Positions 42,129-51,614 are shown, counted from the stretch's first letter. The stretch is DNA of 64,000 bases from Candidatus Poribacteria bacterium (GCA_026706025.1 JAPOZO010000050.1:62001-126000), one strand, 5' to 3'. The notes: a model not told the origin generated them from the letters alone. A program made the numbers and translations.

Positions 42129-42157
42129 TTGCCTCATTAAGGCAAATCTGGTAAAAT
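42129..42157 (+). promoter_or_regulatory. Sigma-70-type promoter of the TPR gene
   Basis: TTGCCT (42129-42134), 17 bp, TAAAAT (42152-42157), 44 bp before the ATG at 42202. The spacer forms part of a small inverted repeat, TTGCCTCATTAAGGCAA. Confidence 0.65.
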
Positions 42158-42201
42158 AATACTAAAATTAAAAGTATCTGATATTCCTTTAACAAGACAA
42201 A

Positions 42202-44427
42202 ATGAACGCTATAAAAGAAGCACATTACAACCTTGGGATCGCCTATCTGGAGGCGGGACAATACAATAGAGCCGTTCCTGAGTTCGAGGCAGCCATAAAG
42301 CTGGATCCGAATTTTATAGGTGCACACGCTGCGCTCTGTCGCGCCTACCTCGAACAGAACGAACTCGAAAATGCAAGTACAGCGGTCGCATCGGCATTAA
42401 AACTTGATGCCAATTATCAACCAGCATTGCTGCTGTACGGTACTATCATAGAGGCATACCATGACAAGGGCAAAGCCTATTTAGATGATAGACAATATAC
42501 CGAAGCCGTTGCAGCACTCCAGAAAGCCATAACGCTTGACGCAGATTTAGACGATAACTCACAGGACTCCCATCCGGAAAATATACATCTCTATGTCCAT
42601 CTTGGTGCTGCCTATATCGGCATGAAGGCGTATCAGGAGGCGGTTGAAGCGTTACAATACGCGATCGCACAAGATGCCGATCTCGTTGACGCGCACTACA
42701 ACCTCGGTTATGCTTACGTAGAGCAGGGAGCATCCGACAAAGCGATACCACACCTTGAACGCGCTATTGCCATTGCTCCGCATCTCAAACGTGCGCACTA
42801 CAACCTTGCACGCGCCTACCGAGAATCGGGCAATTTGGAAGCTGCAACGAATGCCATCACAGAGACACTAAGACTTGACCCGAACTATCAACGGGCACAC
42901 GAACTCACAGATAGAATAAAACAGGAACATTACAACAGAGGTATCACCTATCTGAATGATGAACGTTATAGTGAAGCCGTTACCGCCTTCCAAAACGCCA
43001 TCACCCTCGATTCCGATTTAGCGGTTGCACATTACAATCTTGGGTTGGCTTATCTCAAGATGGAGACGTACCCTCGCGCCGTCTCATCGCTTGAAAAGAC
43101 GATAGTCCTTGATCCAAACCATACAGCTGCACACCATGCGCTTGCACTCTCCTACCTTGGACAACAAGAACTTGGAAAGGCAAGAGATGCGGCGAGAGAA
43201 GCGTTAAAAATAGATGCCAATTATCAACCCGCGCGCTCGCTTTTGGAAGCCATTGATCCGAGTTTCACGCCACCACCGAGTCCTTCAACGCCAGGAGTGC
43301 AGGATGTTACGCCGTCAGTACCAGAACACACCGCAGACCCACAGTCGGCTGCAAAACCCACACAAGAAACGCACCACGAACTCGGTCTCGCTTATTTAGA
43401 CGCGAAAATGTACACAGAAGCAATTGCGGAGTTCCGAAAGGCGATAGATTTGGATCCGGATTTTGTAGAAGCGCACACGAGTTTAGGCGAAATCTATTTT
43501 GAAATGCAACAACTTGATGACGCAGAAAACGCGGCGAAAGCGGCATTAGGGATTGATGCCGACTCGCAATCCGCCCGTCAACTTTTAGAAGCCATCGAAC
43601 AGGCGCGCCCTGTTCGTCCCGAACCTGAACCGGCAAAGCAAACACCTACACCGACAGACCCGTCCGATATGAAGCAAGACTTAGAACGCGGACAGGTTTT
43701 TCTTAACAGCAGACAGTATGATCAAGCCGCGGCTGCGTTCAAAAGGGTAATCAAGGCAAATGCAAGTTCGATAGAAGGGCACTTCGGCTTGGGGCAGGCG
43801 TATCTTGAAATAGGTGCGTTTGACGATGCCAAAACTGCGGTGGATACCGTGTTAATACTCAATCCGAACCATCGGAAGGCACGCGAATTGATTCAAGTGA
43901 TAAAGTTCGCCAGTAATATAGAGAGAAATAAGAAAATTCGGAAGAAAGTTTTGTCTTATGCCGTTATTTTAGGCATTATTGCAGTGGCAATCTTCGGGGC
44001 AGTCAGGTTAAACCTAATTCCGTGGTCAACTTCGTCGGCACCTCCAAACCTCTCAATAGCAGCCTCCTTAGAGGAGCCTTCAGGAAACGGTTTCCTTGAT
44101 GCAGGCGAAACAGCGCGGCTTAAGTTCATCATTCGTAACAACGGTGGCACAGCGCGTAATATTCAAATTAGGTTTGAACCATCATCTATAGCCGGGTTGC
44201 GTTTTAAGAAACCGGAGCCAATTCCAAAAGTAAGTGCAAACAGTGATGAAACCATTAGAATTCCTATTACTGCTGATAAGAACATACAAGGCAGAAACCA
44301 AGCCTTGCAAATCCAATTACTCGGGAAGATTAGTTCGTTCGGAAAGATGGAGCCGCTCGTGACTCAAGACTTTTCTTTTAAAATTGTACCAACTCTACAA
44401 AAACCAACATCGCAACGACGGAAGTGA
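42202..44427 (+). CDS. TPR-repeat membrane protein with C-terminal CARDB-like domain
   Basis: 741 residues. About twelve tetratricopeptide units fill residues 1-560 (repeated AHYNLGLAYLKMETYPRAVS-type helices with Pro near the end), interrupted by a Pro/Thr-rich linker around 355-390. A transmembrane helix (about 583-601, YAVILGIIAVAIFGAVRL) precedes a beta-sandwich-like domain (SIAASLEEPSGNGFLDAGETARLKFIIRNNG), similar to CARDB-type adhesion modules. With no signal peptide, the TPR part should be cytoplasmic and the C-terminus periplasmic. Probable scaffold; partners unknown. No Shine-Dalgarno is visible. Confidence 0.85.
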   Translation: MNAIKEAHYNLGIAYLEAGQYNRAVPEFEAAIKLDPNFIGAHAALCRAYLEQNELENASTAVASALKLDANYQPALLLYGTIIEAYHDKGKAYLDDRQYTEAVAALQKAITLDADLDDNSQDSHPENIHLYVHLGAAYIGMKAYQEAVEALQYAIAQDADLVDAHYNLGYAYVEQGASDKAIPHLERAIAIAPHLKRAHYNLARAYRESGNLEAATNAITETLRLDPNYQRAHELTDRIKQEHYNRGITYLNDERYSEAVTAFQNAITLDSDLAVAHYNLGLAYLKMETYPRAVSSLEKTIVLDPNHTAAHHALALSYLGQQELGKARDAAREALKIDANYQPARSLLEAIDPSFTPPPSPSTPGVQDVTPSVPEHTADPQSAAKPTQETHHELGLAYLDAKMYTEAIAEFRKAIDLDPDFVEAHTSLGEIYFEMQQLDDAENAAKAALGIDADSQSARQLLEAIEQARPVRPEPEPAKQTPTPTDPSDMKQDLERGQVFLNSRQYDQAAAAFKRVIKANASSIEGHFGLGQAYLEIGAFDDAKTAVDTVLILNPNHRKARELIQVIKFASNIERNKKIRKKVLSYAVILGIIAVAIFGAVRLNLIPWSTSSAPPNLSIAASLEEPSGNGFLDAGETARLKFIIRNNGGTARNIQIRFEPSSIAGLRFKKPEPIPKVSANSDETIRIPITADKNIQGRNQALQIQLLGKISSFGKMEPLVTQDFSFKIVPTLQKPTSQRRK

Positions 44428-44785
44428 TAATGAGCGTTAGCATAAAATTCCACACATATTTGTGCCCGCTCTGTTCATTTTTTCCATATTATGCACCTTT
44501 CCCGTTCCAAAATTGTCTCTTTAATAAATAGCTGCTATAGACATATTGCTCCGCCCCAGCAAAACCCAACAGCAAAATTTGTTTATCAAGACTTACCCCA
44601 AGTTGCTATTTTTAAAAGCTATCACTTCATCTTAGTTTATCTTTTACATTATGCCATCATTACATATAAGCATAGAATTATCAAATAAATCATAATATGA
44701 ATAATAGTACCTTTATACGGTTTTAGTATTGAATCTACGTTGTCGCCAAGGTGGCAACTTAGGTTAATTTAATAGAGGAATAATT
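44428..44785. other. AT-rich intergenic region
   Basis: 358 bp between the TPR gene and the TonB-anchor/DUF4159 gene, same strand. No gene. Near its end GTTGTCGCCAAGGTGGCAAC (44739-44758) is an imperfect hairpin followed by AACTTAGGTT, a string also seen near 11706. No convincing promoter pair was found. Confidence 0.4.
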
Positions 44786-45085
44786 ATGAACACACGCATG
44801 ATTGAAAAATATTATGCCAAACAACGCAGAAATAGAGCACTGATATATTCTTTAGTAGTGCATGTAATTTTAATTATCGCAACCGCGATATGGTTACTCA
44901 AACCGCTGGTAGAACAAATAGAAGATAAGTTCACTGTGGATTTTGTACGCCCACCGCAGCGAATACATAAGCCAAAAAAGATAGTGCGACAAGTCGAACT
45001 GAGCAAGGAAGCTTGCTACAACATCCATTCAGGACTCGGCAGCGAAGCGTTTGCCCTCATCTATGTCATCACTCCCACGACTTGA
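44786..45085 (+). CDS. N-terminal fragment (TonB-like anchor) of a frameshifted DUF4159 gene
   Basis: A good start (GAGG at 7-8 bases) opens a 99-codon frame: NRALIYSLVVHVILIIATAI, a TonB-type inner-membrane anchor with the S-x3-H pattern, then FTVDFVRPPQRIHKPKKIVRQVELSKEA. After about residue 76 the sequence loses character and stops at 45083-45085. The neighbouring +1 frame, open from 45003, continues with ATTSIQDSAAKRLPSSMSSL into the Pro-rich linker and DUF4159 domain. A single-base shift near 45000-45012 therefore splits one gene; a perfect inverted repeat AGCAAG-GAAG-CTTGCT sits exactly there. Confidence 0.7.
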   Translation: MNTRMIEKYYAKQRRNRALIYSLVVHVILIIATAIWLLKPLVEQIEDKFTVDFVRPPQRIHKPKKIVRQVELSKEACYNIHSGLGSEAFALIYVITPTT

Positions 45086-46172
45086 ATCCCAACCGAAGTT
45101 GGAGGCACCACCGCTCGCCACAGTGGCAGACCTTGCCCCTTCACCAGAGGCCATTCTCGCCCCTACCGATGTCAACTCACCTACGGTAGAAAGAGGTAGT
45201 GGAGAAATTGAGGACGGACGCGGTTTAACAATGAACGGAAAAGGCACCGGGGTTGGAAATACCATCGGCAAAGGCACAGGGGGTGGAGGTTCAGGGACGG
45301 GGCTCGGTAACGTAACGCAATCAAGTGGTACCGGACAAGATGCATTCGGTGAAGGGATTCCAGACACTATTGGTAGTTACAGAGATGAGATTGGGGATAA
45401 ACTCGGGAGCATCATTGATGAAGAGGGCGGCATCGTGCGTGGCCATATCCGACTGATACGCCTCAAGCACCAAATGAGCGACTGGTGGCAGGACCCAACA
45501 GCGGTTCCGTCGTTAATAAAATGGTTGCGTGAGAATGTGCGAACGATTACCGCTGATATGAAATACGCGGGTGGCGCGTTGCCGCTCACAGACGACCGCA
45601 TTATGGATGCCCCCCTCGTGATCATGACAGGACACGATCAAGCGATGTCGGTGTCCTACCAACAACTCGCTGACCGCAATTCACAGACATCAAGGTTCAC
45701 CGATGCCGAGCGCGCAGCCCTGCGCAAATATATTCTCGATCATAACGGTATGTTGTTTTTTGACTACTGCGGGGACGGCGGTAACGAAAAATCGTTCGCG
45801 AATCTTGTAGAAACCGAGTTACGCGAGATATTCCCTGAGTATCCGATGAAAACCCTGGATGATATACGACATGAGATTTTTCAGTCCTATTACAAACTGA
45901 AAAAAACGCCTGTCGGCGGTTCGGCGTTTTGGGGAACAGGTTACGAAGGCGGGAACACAAAATGGCGATATATCAAGGGCATCTTGGTGCCGGGACGGTT
46001 AGGTAAACCTCGTCTGGCAGTCGTATTTTGCCCGCTCGATTACTTATGCAGTATGGAGACGGCTGAGATCGATAGCCGTGCGCCACTTGCGTCGAGACGT
46101 TCCTCGGATGTCTACCGGTTCATGACGAACATGTTTATCTACCAAATGAGACAAAGGGCTAACAACGAATAA
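45051..46172 (+). CDS. DUF4159 domain protein (C-terminal part of a frameshifted gene)
   Basis: The best start in this frame is a TTG at 45051 or an ATG at 45063, neither with a ribosome binding site, so it is probably the continuation of the frame starting at 44786 after a frameshift. Residues about 1-110 are a Pro/Ser- and Gly-rich linker (GKGTGVGNTIGKGTGGGGSG). Residues about 130-370 form the DUF4159 domain (VRTITADMKYAGGALPLTDD, LRKYILDHNGMLFFDYCGDG, PVGGSAFWGTGYEGGNTKWR, VVFCPLDYLCSMETAE), related to the glutamine-amidotransferase-like fold and often encoded with MoxR/DUF58-type genes, which are absent here. Confidence 0.8.
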   Translation: MPSSMSSLPRLESQPKLEAPPLATVADLAPSPEAILAPTDVNSPTVERGSGEIEDGRGLTMNGKGTGVGNTIGKGTGGGGSGTGLGNVTQSSGTGQDAFGEGIPDTIGSYRDEIGDKLGSIIDEEGGIVRGHIRLIRLKHQMSDWWQDPTAVPSLIKWLRENVRTITADMKYAGGALPLTDDRIMDAPLVIMTGHDQAMSVSYQQLADRNSQTSRFTDAERAALRKYILDHNGMLFFDYCGDGGNEKSFANLVETELREIFPEYPMKTLDDIRHEIFQSYYKLKKTPVGGSAFWGTGYEGGNTKWRYIKGILVPGRLGKPRLAVVFCPLDYLCSMETAEIDSRAPLASRRSSDVYRFMTNMFIYQMRQRANNE

Positions 46173-46183
46173 GGAAAAAAATA

Positions 46184-46206
46184 GGGCGCGCTTCATAAAC
46201 GCGCCC
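46184..46206 (-). terminator. Rho-independent terminator of the ferredoxin-NADP reductase gene
   Basis: GGGCGCG, a 9-base loop, CGCGCCC; on the minus strand the stem is followed by TATTTTTTT. It lies about 80 bp past the stop at 46285 and could also help end transcription of the convergent DUF4159 gene at 46172. Confidence 0.8.
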
Positions 46207-46284
46207 ATATCAGTATTACATCAATGTGCTATTGCTGTTCAGATAAAGTCCTTCTGCAAGCGTGGATGACCTCACCCATCGCCA

Positions 46285-47055
46285 CTATTCCTTAATCACA
46301 AAGAATTTTTCCTCTTTAATCCGTTCTTCAGGGAAACGTGCGCGCGCCCAGATCGCTTTTGAATTCTCAATCATTTGCGGATGTCCACACGCATAGACGA
46401 CAGCGTTGGTATGGTCAAAGCCGAGTTGGTCGCCGTACTTCCGAATTACATCTTCGGCACGACCACTCTCGCCTTGCCAGTCTGGATCTTCCCACGGACG
46501 ACTGACCGTTGGAACAAACGTGAACCACTCTTCCTGCGCCGCGAGTTCATTGAGTTCATCCATATAATACCCAAGTTCCCATGAACGGCTTGCACCGACA
46601 ATCGCTATGATTTGATGCGGACTCGATTTGCCCTGTTCCTGCTCAATTTTTTGTGTCCGCGCAATGCTAATATAGGGTGCAGCACCGGTCACAGTTCCCG
46701 CCATGACGTGGCGTGTCATCCCGCTCTCCGTGTCCATCACGAATTTTCCGACGAGGCGGTCTCGAATAAACACGGTGTCGCCTAACTCCAATGCCCAAAA
46801 TAGGGGGGTCGTAGCGCCCTCTGGCACTAATTCCACGAAAACCTCCATGAAAGGTTCGTGTGGGGAAGAAACTATCGAATACGGACGTTGGACGATCTTT
46901 CCGTCAACCTCAAAACCGATAGTGGCGTATTGTCCGGGTATAAATGGTAACTGCTTATCAACACGGAATCTGAACGCGGCTAAATCTTCAGAGAAGTCCT
47001 CACGTTCAATGAGTTCACCTTTACAATATTGCGTTCTGGCGCGTCTTCTTTGCAT
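46285..47055 (-). CDS. fpr: Ferredoxin--NADP reductase
   Basis: FAD-dependent electron transfer between NADPH and ferredoxin or flavodoxin. 256 residues from the ATG at 47055, set by AAGGA 7 bases upstream; a TTG five codons earlier is in frame. Motifs: FAD-binding RPYSIVSSP (about residues 50-58), NADP-binding MAGTVTGAAPYISIAR (usually GGGTGIAP; here GTVTGAAP), VYACGHPQMIENSK, and the C-terminal EERIKEEKFFVIKE. Resembles bacterial Fpr rather than plant-type FNR. Monocistronic, with its own terminator. Confidence 0.88.
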   Translation of the reverse strand: MQRRRARTQYCKGELIEREDFSEDLAAFRFRVDKQLPFIPGQYATIGFEVDGKIVQRPYSIVSSPHEPFMEVFVELVPEGATTPLFWALELGDTVFIRDRLVGKFVMDTESGMTRHVMAGTVTGAAPYISIARTQKIEQEQGKSSPHQIIAIVGASRSWELGYYMDELNELAAQEEWFTFVPTVSRPWEDPDWQGESGRAEDVIRKYGDQLGFDHTNAVVYACGHPQMIENSKAIWARARFPEERIKEEKFFVIKE

Positions 47056-47460
47056 AATTATTTCCTTCAAACTTTCTATAGCAAGTTTCGGCTCGTAAGT
47101 TACGCCGAAAAGAAAATCACAGAATTTAGACTAACTCTTCATATATTATACGCAAAACGAAAACGCATATCAAGTTTTTTTCAAAGGCAGTCAGCAATTA
47201 GCGGTCAAGGATGTCGCGACCGAGAGGTCGCTCCTACAATTGTTGGGTGCTTGCAATTCTGGTGGTTTTGTGATAAATTACAACAGTAGCGGTGGATGCG
47301 ATTGCCCCTTTTGGTGCAATTGTGGACAAAGCCTGCCCTATTTTGTGCAGATTTTTTGGGTATCTTGCTAAAAGTCAGTTGTGGGGTATTATTCAGATAG
47401 GCACGGAATTTGCTCACAAATATGATATAGATTAATCTCCCCGAAAAAAGGAACGCAATT
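47056..47460. other. Divergent intergenic region with repeat
   Basis: 405 bp between the leftward fpr and the rightward WD40 genes. Holds GGCAGTCAGCAATTAGCGGT (short-repeat family), the GTCGCGACCGAGAGGTCGCT palindromic repeat (47213-47240, second copy of the one at 5638), and a plausible + strand promoter at 47365-47392. No open frame of note. Confidence 0.5.
47365..47392 (+). promoter_or_regulatory. Possible promoter of the WD40 gene series
   Basis: TTGCTA (47365-47370), 16 bp, TATTAT (47387-47392), about 68 bp upstream of the first WD40 gene. Weaker match than the other promoters listed. Confidence 0.45.
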
Positions 47461-49446
47461 ATGAAAAAGCCAAAACTTCTCTATATCGTGTGTCTCTTAA
47501 TTCCGTGTTTACTATTATCAAAGGGTTTCGCGCAAGAATATGCAGCACAATGGCATTTACCGGAAGGCGCGAAAGCGCGCCTCGGAAATGGGAAATTAAA
47601 CAACATCATATTTTCACCGGACGGCACGCGAGTCGCAGTGCCAACTTCTATCGGCATCTGGGTTTATGACGTACACACCACCAAAGCCGTCTCGCTGTTT
47701 AGCGGGATACAGACCGGTGAAATCGGAAAGTACCTACCCACCGTACCACCAGAAGCACTAACGTTCTCTGATGATGCGCTAATTGTCGCCAGTGCTCACG
47801 CTGACAAGATCTACGTCTGGGATACCGCAACAGGCACGGCATTTGCGATGCTTGACGAACACCCGAACGCAATTAAAGCGATTGCACTTTCACCTGACAA
47901 CACAAAACTTGCTACCGCAGGTGGAGACTGGATTGTGCGGTTGTGGGATGTTGGAACGGGTAAATATATCAATAGTCTTAGCGGACATCCAGGAGCAGTC
48001 AACGCGATCGCATTCTCGCCAGATGGCAAAATCCTTGCCAGTGCTGGAACCAGACTACGACTCTGGAATGCCGATACCGGCGAACTCCTGAATGCAGATA
48101 ACAATGACTTAGGTTCTATTGACCATCTCGTATTCTCACCAGATGGAAAAACCCTTGCCAGTAGTAATGGATGGTCGCATGCGGTACACCTGTGGGATGT
48201 GGATACCAGCACCATCAAGAAAAAATTCAAAAAACACAACAGCAAAATCCGTGATATTGCGTTTTCACCAGATGGTAGACGACTCGTCAGTGTGAGTTCC
48301 GATGGAGAAATGCGTTTAACGGATCTTAGTACGGATGCCGAACCAAAGCGTCTACCGACACCGGAAGACAAAACACCGCAACCCGTACCCGCCATCCTAA
48401 AACTCGAAGCACTTAAGCAGGCATACCTACCAAGGCGACGGGATGATGTTTATTCAGTGGGATTCTCTGAAGACGCGACACAACTCATCAGTGTCAGTAA
48501 GGACGGCAGCCTTCATGTTTGGGACGTTGAAACCGGACGCTACCGGACATCCTTCTCCCTTGGCGCGTATAGCGATCAAGTCTATCATATCGCTTTCTCT
48601 GAAGATGGTAAATTCCTCGCCAGTAACGACGGATTTGAAGAACGGGTCCGCGTCTGGGATGTCGAAAACGCCACACAACACGCCATTCTGACACCCGGGC
48701 AAGGTAATGTTTTTAACCCGCTTCGTCACCTAATAGTCTCCTCAGGCATCAAAAAAATTGTCGGACGCGAATTACAAGGGGCAATTCAGACCTGGAATGC
48801 TGAGACCGTAGAGCATCTATCTTCCATACCGACAGACCGAATGATACATTACTGGCCGCTGCTACTTTCACCTGATGGAAAATTCCTCGCTGGGACAGAC
48901 ATACTATCCAAGAACCAAATTGAGCTTTGGGAGACGGATCTGGGTGCCCCGCTATTCACACTTGAAGGGCACGCAAGTCCAGTGACGGAATACGCATTCT
49001 CCCCAGACAGTAAGATCTTCGTTAGTGGTGGTAGAGACGGAACTATTATTTTATGGGATGTCAAAACAGGCGACCAACGCAACAGTCTCACAGGACATAC
49101 AGCGTCTATTAGTGCATTAGCCTTCTCTGCAGATGGTAAAACACTCGCAAGTGGAAGTGGCAACGAAATCCGCCTCTGGGATCCTGACACCAGCACTCTA
49201 ACAGGTATTCTTGATACCGGATTGAATGTCCAAGCATTAGCCTTCGCTCCCGATGGAAAGAGACTCGCCTGCGGAACCGAGGATGGACGGATTCAGGTCT
49301 GGGCTTTAGTTCCAAATTTCCAAGTGCAGTCTACCTTCGCGGGGCATCAAGGCGCAATTTATGTGTTGATGTTCTCACCAGATGGCAAAACGCTCGCAAG
49401 TGGGAGTAACGATGGGACCGTTCTTCTTTGGGATATGGAACGGTAG
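47461..49446 (+). CDS. Secreted WD40-repeat protein 1
   Basis: 661 residues. Signal peptide MKKPKLLYIVCLLIPCLLLS ending KGFAQ, so exported. The mature start LPEGAKARLGNGKLNNIIFSP is shared with the two following genes. The rest is WD40 blades with FSPDGKTLASGS...LWDVETG patterns, about 13 recognisable units, enough for two propellers. An insertion around residues 300-325 (EPKRLPTPEDKTPQPVPAIL) may separate them. WD40 proteins are protein-interaction platforms; no catalytic domain is attached. First of three tandem paralogs. Confidence 0.88.
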   Translation: MKKPKLLYIVCLLIPCLLLSKGFAQEYAAQWHLPEGAKARLGNGKLNNIIFSPDGTRVAVPTSIGIWVYDVHTTKAVSLFSGIQTGEIGKYLPTVPPEALTFSDDALIVASAHADKIYVWDTATGTAFAMLDEHPNAIKAIALSPDNTKLATAGGDWIVRLWDVGTGKYINSLSGHPGAVNAIAFSPDGKILASAGTRLRLWNADTGELLNADNNDLGSIDHLVFSPDGKTLASSNGWSHAVHLWDVDTSTIKKKFKKHNSKIRDIAFSPDGRRLVSVSSDGEMRLTDLSTDAEPKRLPTPEDKTPQPVPAILKLEALKQAYLPRRRDDVYSVGFSEDATQLISVSKDGSLHVWDVETGRYRTSFSLGAYSDQVYHIAFSEDGKFLASNDGFEERVRVWDVENATQHAILTPGQGNVFNPLRHLIVSSGIKKIVGRELQGAIQTWNAETVEHLSSIPTDRMIHYWPLLLSPDGKFLAGTDILSKNQIELWETDLGAPLFTLEGHASPVTEYAFSPDSKIFVSGGRDGTIILWDVKTGDQRNSLTGHTASISALAFSADGKTLASGSGNEIRLWDPDTSTLTGILDTGLNVQALAFAPDGKRLACGTEDGRIQVWALVPNFQVQSTFAGHQGAIYVLMFSPDGKTLASGSNDGTVLLWDMER

Positions 49447-49520
49447 AGATGACTCTCTCTAATAGGTAAATGCTCGGATCGCACCGGTAAAATGCCTTTC
49501 ACAAAACGGAGATTTATTTC

Positions 49521-51521
49521 ATGAAAAAACTGGGACTGTTTTACATTGTCTCTCTGTTGATTGTCGGAATTTTGCCAAATTGGAGCCTTGCACAGGACCA
49601 GACACAAGGCCCTTTTTCTGAAGGCGCGAAAATGCGACTTGGAAAAGGCAGGATAAACGACATCAAGTTTTCACCGGACGGCAGCCGGTTCGCAGTCGCA
49701 ACTCCTATTGGTATCTGGATGTATGACGCGCACACTGGTGAAGAACTTTCCTTAATCGCTGTGCTTCCTGGGGAGGGACGCGAAATCACAACTATAGCAT
49801 TCTCACCAGATGGGCATACCCTTGCCAGCGGTGAATGGGGTGGCATCGGAAGGTTATGGGATGTCCTTACCGGCAAACCGATAGCCACTTTGCAAGAGAT
49901 CTCGCACCGACACGACGTAGAACTGAGAACACTCGCCTTCTCTGCGGATGGCATGAAATTGGTCGGGGCAACTATGCATAGAGAAATTAGCACGTGGGAA
50001 CTCGGGGTAGACATAAAATCACCAACCATTTTGCGGCGGATCAAAGGTCAAAATCCGTTGATATCTCCTAAGTGGACGCTACTTTCACCGGATATACGTC
50101 TGCTTGCCGACACAGATGAGGATTGGAAAAATAAAAAATTCCAAATCCAGCTATGGGACACTACTACTGGTAACCTGTTACATACCTTGGTCCATACACA
50201 AGAGATTGAATCTATAGCGTTTTCAGCCGATAGCAGGACGCTGGTGAGCAATGGGGACTCAACGATTCAACTGTGGGATACCGCGACTGGGAAACTACAA
50301 TCGACATCGAACTGGAGGCGCGTCCCTTCAACCCACACGTTAGCGTTTTCGCCGAAAGGTAGGTTCCTCGCGAGTGGGCATCGGGATGGTGCTCGGTTAT
50401 GGGATAACACCATCAAACAGAAACAACAAGCGGTCTATGCTATTGGCGATTATCAACATAGTTTAGAAATCCACGGACATAAAGACTATATTTATAGACT
50501 GGCATTCTCGCCAGACGAAAAAACATTGCTCACGGGAAGTAAAGATGGGACGATACAAGCGTGGGATACTGCAACTGGTAGACATCGCTTTACTTGTACG
50601 GGATACCTTGAAGGTTTTCGAGGATTGGCATTTTCACCCGATGGAGATACCCTCATAACTCTGCATCAGCCAGTCAACCCACCGGGGATAGTTCAGCAAC
50701 AACGATGGGATCTCAACACTGGGGATCAACTGTCCACCCGGCTTTTAGGGATAAAATTAGTCAGCATGGTCCTGGCACCAAATGGTAAAACGCTTGCTGG
50801 GCACGCCTCCGCGAATAAATATGTTTTATGGAATATTAACACTGACCCACCACGTATCATGGATCAATTGACTTTAGAAGGGTTTCCGAGATCCGGTTTA
50901 AATGTTAAAAGCGCATTCTCCTCAGATGGCAAAATGTTAGCAGCCGGGGGTGAAGATGGTTTAGTTCATGTGTGGAACCTTACCGCATCCAATAAGGTTC
51001 GACATCAGTTTACAGTCAAGCGGCATAATGACTGGATTCGTACATTGGCATTTTCACCCGATGCAAAGATGCTCGCAAGCGGCGATAAAGGTAGAACGTT
51101 CTGTTTGTGGCATGTGGCAGATGGTGCTTTGCTTTTTACATCCACAGCGCATAAATCATTGGTCGACGCATTGGCATTTTCACCCGATGCAAAGATACTC
51201 GCAAGCGGTAGTAATGAGCTCTTTTTCTGGGATACAACCACCGGCGGACAACTTCGGACAACCTCTCGAGAGTTGACTGCGCGGCTCTCAGCTTTGGTTT
51301 TTTCACCGGACGGCAACACGCTTGTTGCTGGGAATTGGGACGGCATCCTCGAATTGTGGGATGTCCGCACGGGTGGGCTTTTGTCCACTCACACAGGACA
51401 CACACGGGGAATTAATGCCCTGAAATTTTCTGCTGATAGCAAAACTCTGGTTAGTGGCAGTTTTTGGGGGACAATCCTCGTCTGGGACTGGGAAACACTC
51501 AAGAAAACTAATAATAGGTGA
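49521..51521 (+). CDS. Secreted WD40-repeat protein 2
   Basis: 666 residues, same organisation as the preceding gene: signal peptide (MKKLGLFYIVSLLIVGILPN to SLAQ), the common start FSEGAKMRLGKGRINDIKFS, then WD40 blades up to the C-terminus (LKFSADSKTLVSGSFWGTIL). The blade array diverges from protein 1 in the middle, with insertions such as VLRRIKGQNPLISPKWTLLS. Lies 74 bp after gene 1. The gap to gene 3 contains two perfect or near-perfect hairpins and a dispersed repeat. Confidence 0.88.
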   Translation: MKKLGLFYIVSLLIVGILPNWSLAQDQTQGPFSEGAKMRLGKGRINDIKFSPDGSRFAVATPIGIWMYDAHTGEELSLIAVLPGEGREITTIAFSPDGHTLASGEWGGIGRLWDVLTGKPIATLQEISHRHDVELRTLAFSADGMKLVGATMHREISTWELGVDIKSPTILRRIKGQNPLISPKWTLLSPDIRLLADTDEDWKNKKFQIQLWDTTTGNLLHTLVHTQEIESIAFSADSRTLVSNGDSTIQLWDTATGKLQSTSNWRRVPSTHTLAFSPKGRFLASGHRDGARLWDNTIKQKQQAVYAIGDYQHSLEIHGHKDYIYRLAFSPDEKTLLTGSKDGTIQAWDTATGRHRFTCTGYLEGFRGLAFSPDGDTLITLHQPVNPPGIVQQQRWDLNTGDQLSTRLLGIKLVSMVLAPNGKTLAGHASANKYVLWNINTDPPRIMDQLTLEGFPRSGLNVKSAFSSDGKMLAAGGEDGLVHVWNLTASNKVRHQFTVKRHNDWIRTLAFSPDAKMLASGDKGRTFCLWHVADGALLFTSTAHKSLVDALAFSPDAKILASGSNELFFWDTTTGGQLRTTSRELTARLSALVFSPDGNTLVAGNWDGILELWDVRTGGLLSTHTGHTRGINALKFSADSKTLVSGSFWGTILVWDWETLKKTNNR

Positions 51522-51536
51522 TAACCTTATAACTAT

Positions 51537-51551
51537 AACGTGAGTTTGATA
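51537..51551. repeat. TAACGTGAGTTTGATA dispersed repeat, copy 3
   Basis: Directly after WD40 gene 2, core identical to 37685-37699 and 8797-8812. Here it is followed by the hairpins at 51563-51614. Confidence 0.5.
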
Positions 51552-51562
51552 AAACTATTGTA

Positions 51563-51614
51563 GCGAAAACTTTATAGTTTTCGCCCAAAGCACACAAACT
51601 GGGAAGTTTGTGCT
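51563..51614. repeat. Two adjacent hairpins between WD40 genes 2 and 3
   Basis: GCGAAAAC-TTTATA-GTTTTCGC (51563-51584) and AGCACACAAACT paired with AGTTTGTGCT (51589-51614, one bulged base). Either could limit read-through or protect mRNA ends. Confidence 0.55.

Noticed and set aside
43307-43645. 112-codon minus-strand ORF inside the TPR gene
   Set aside because: Antisense shadow of a clear coding frame.
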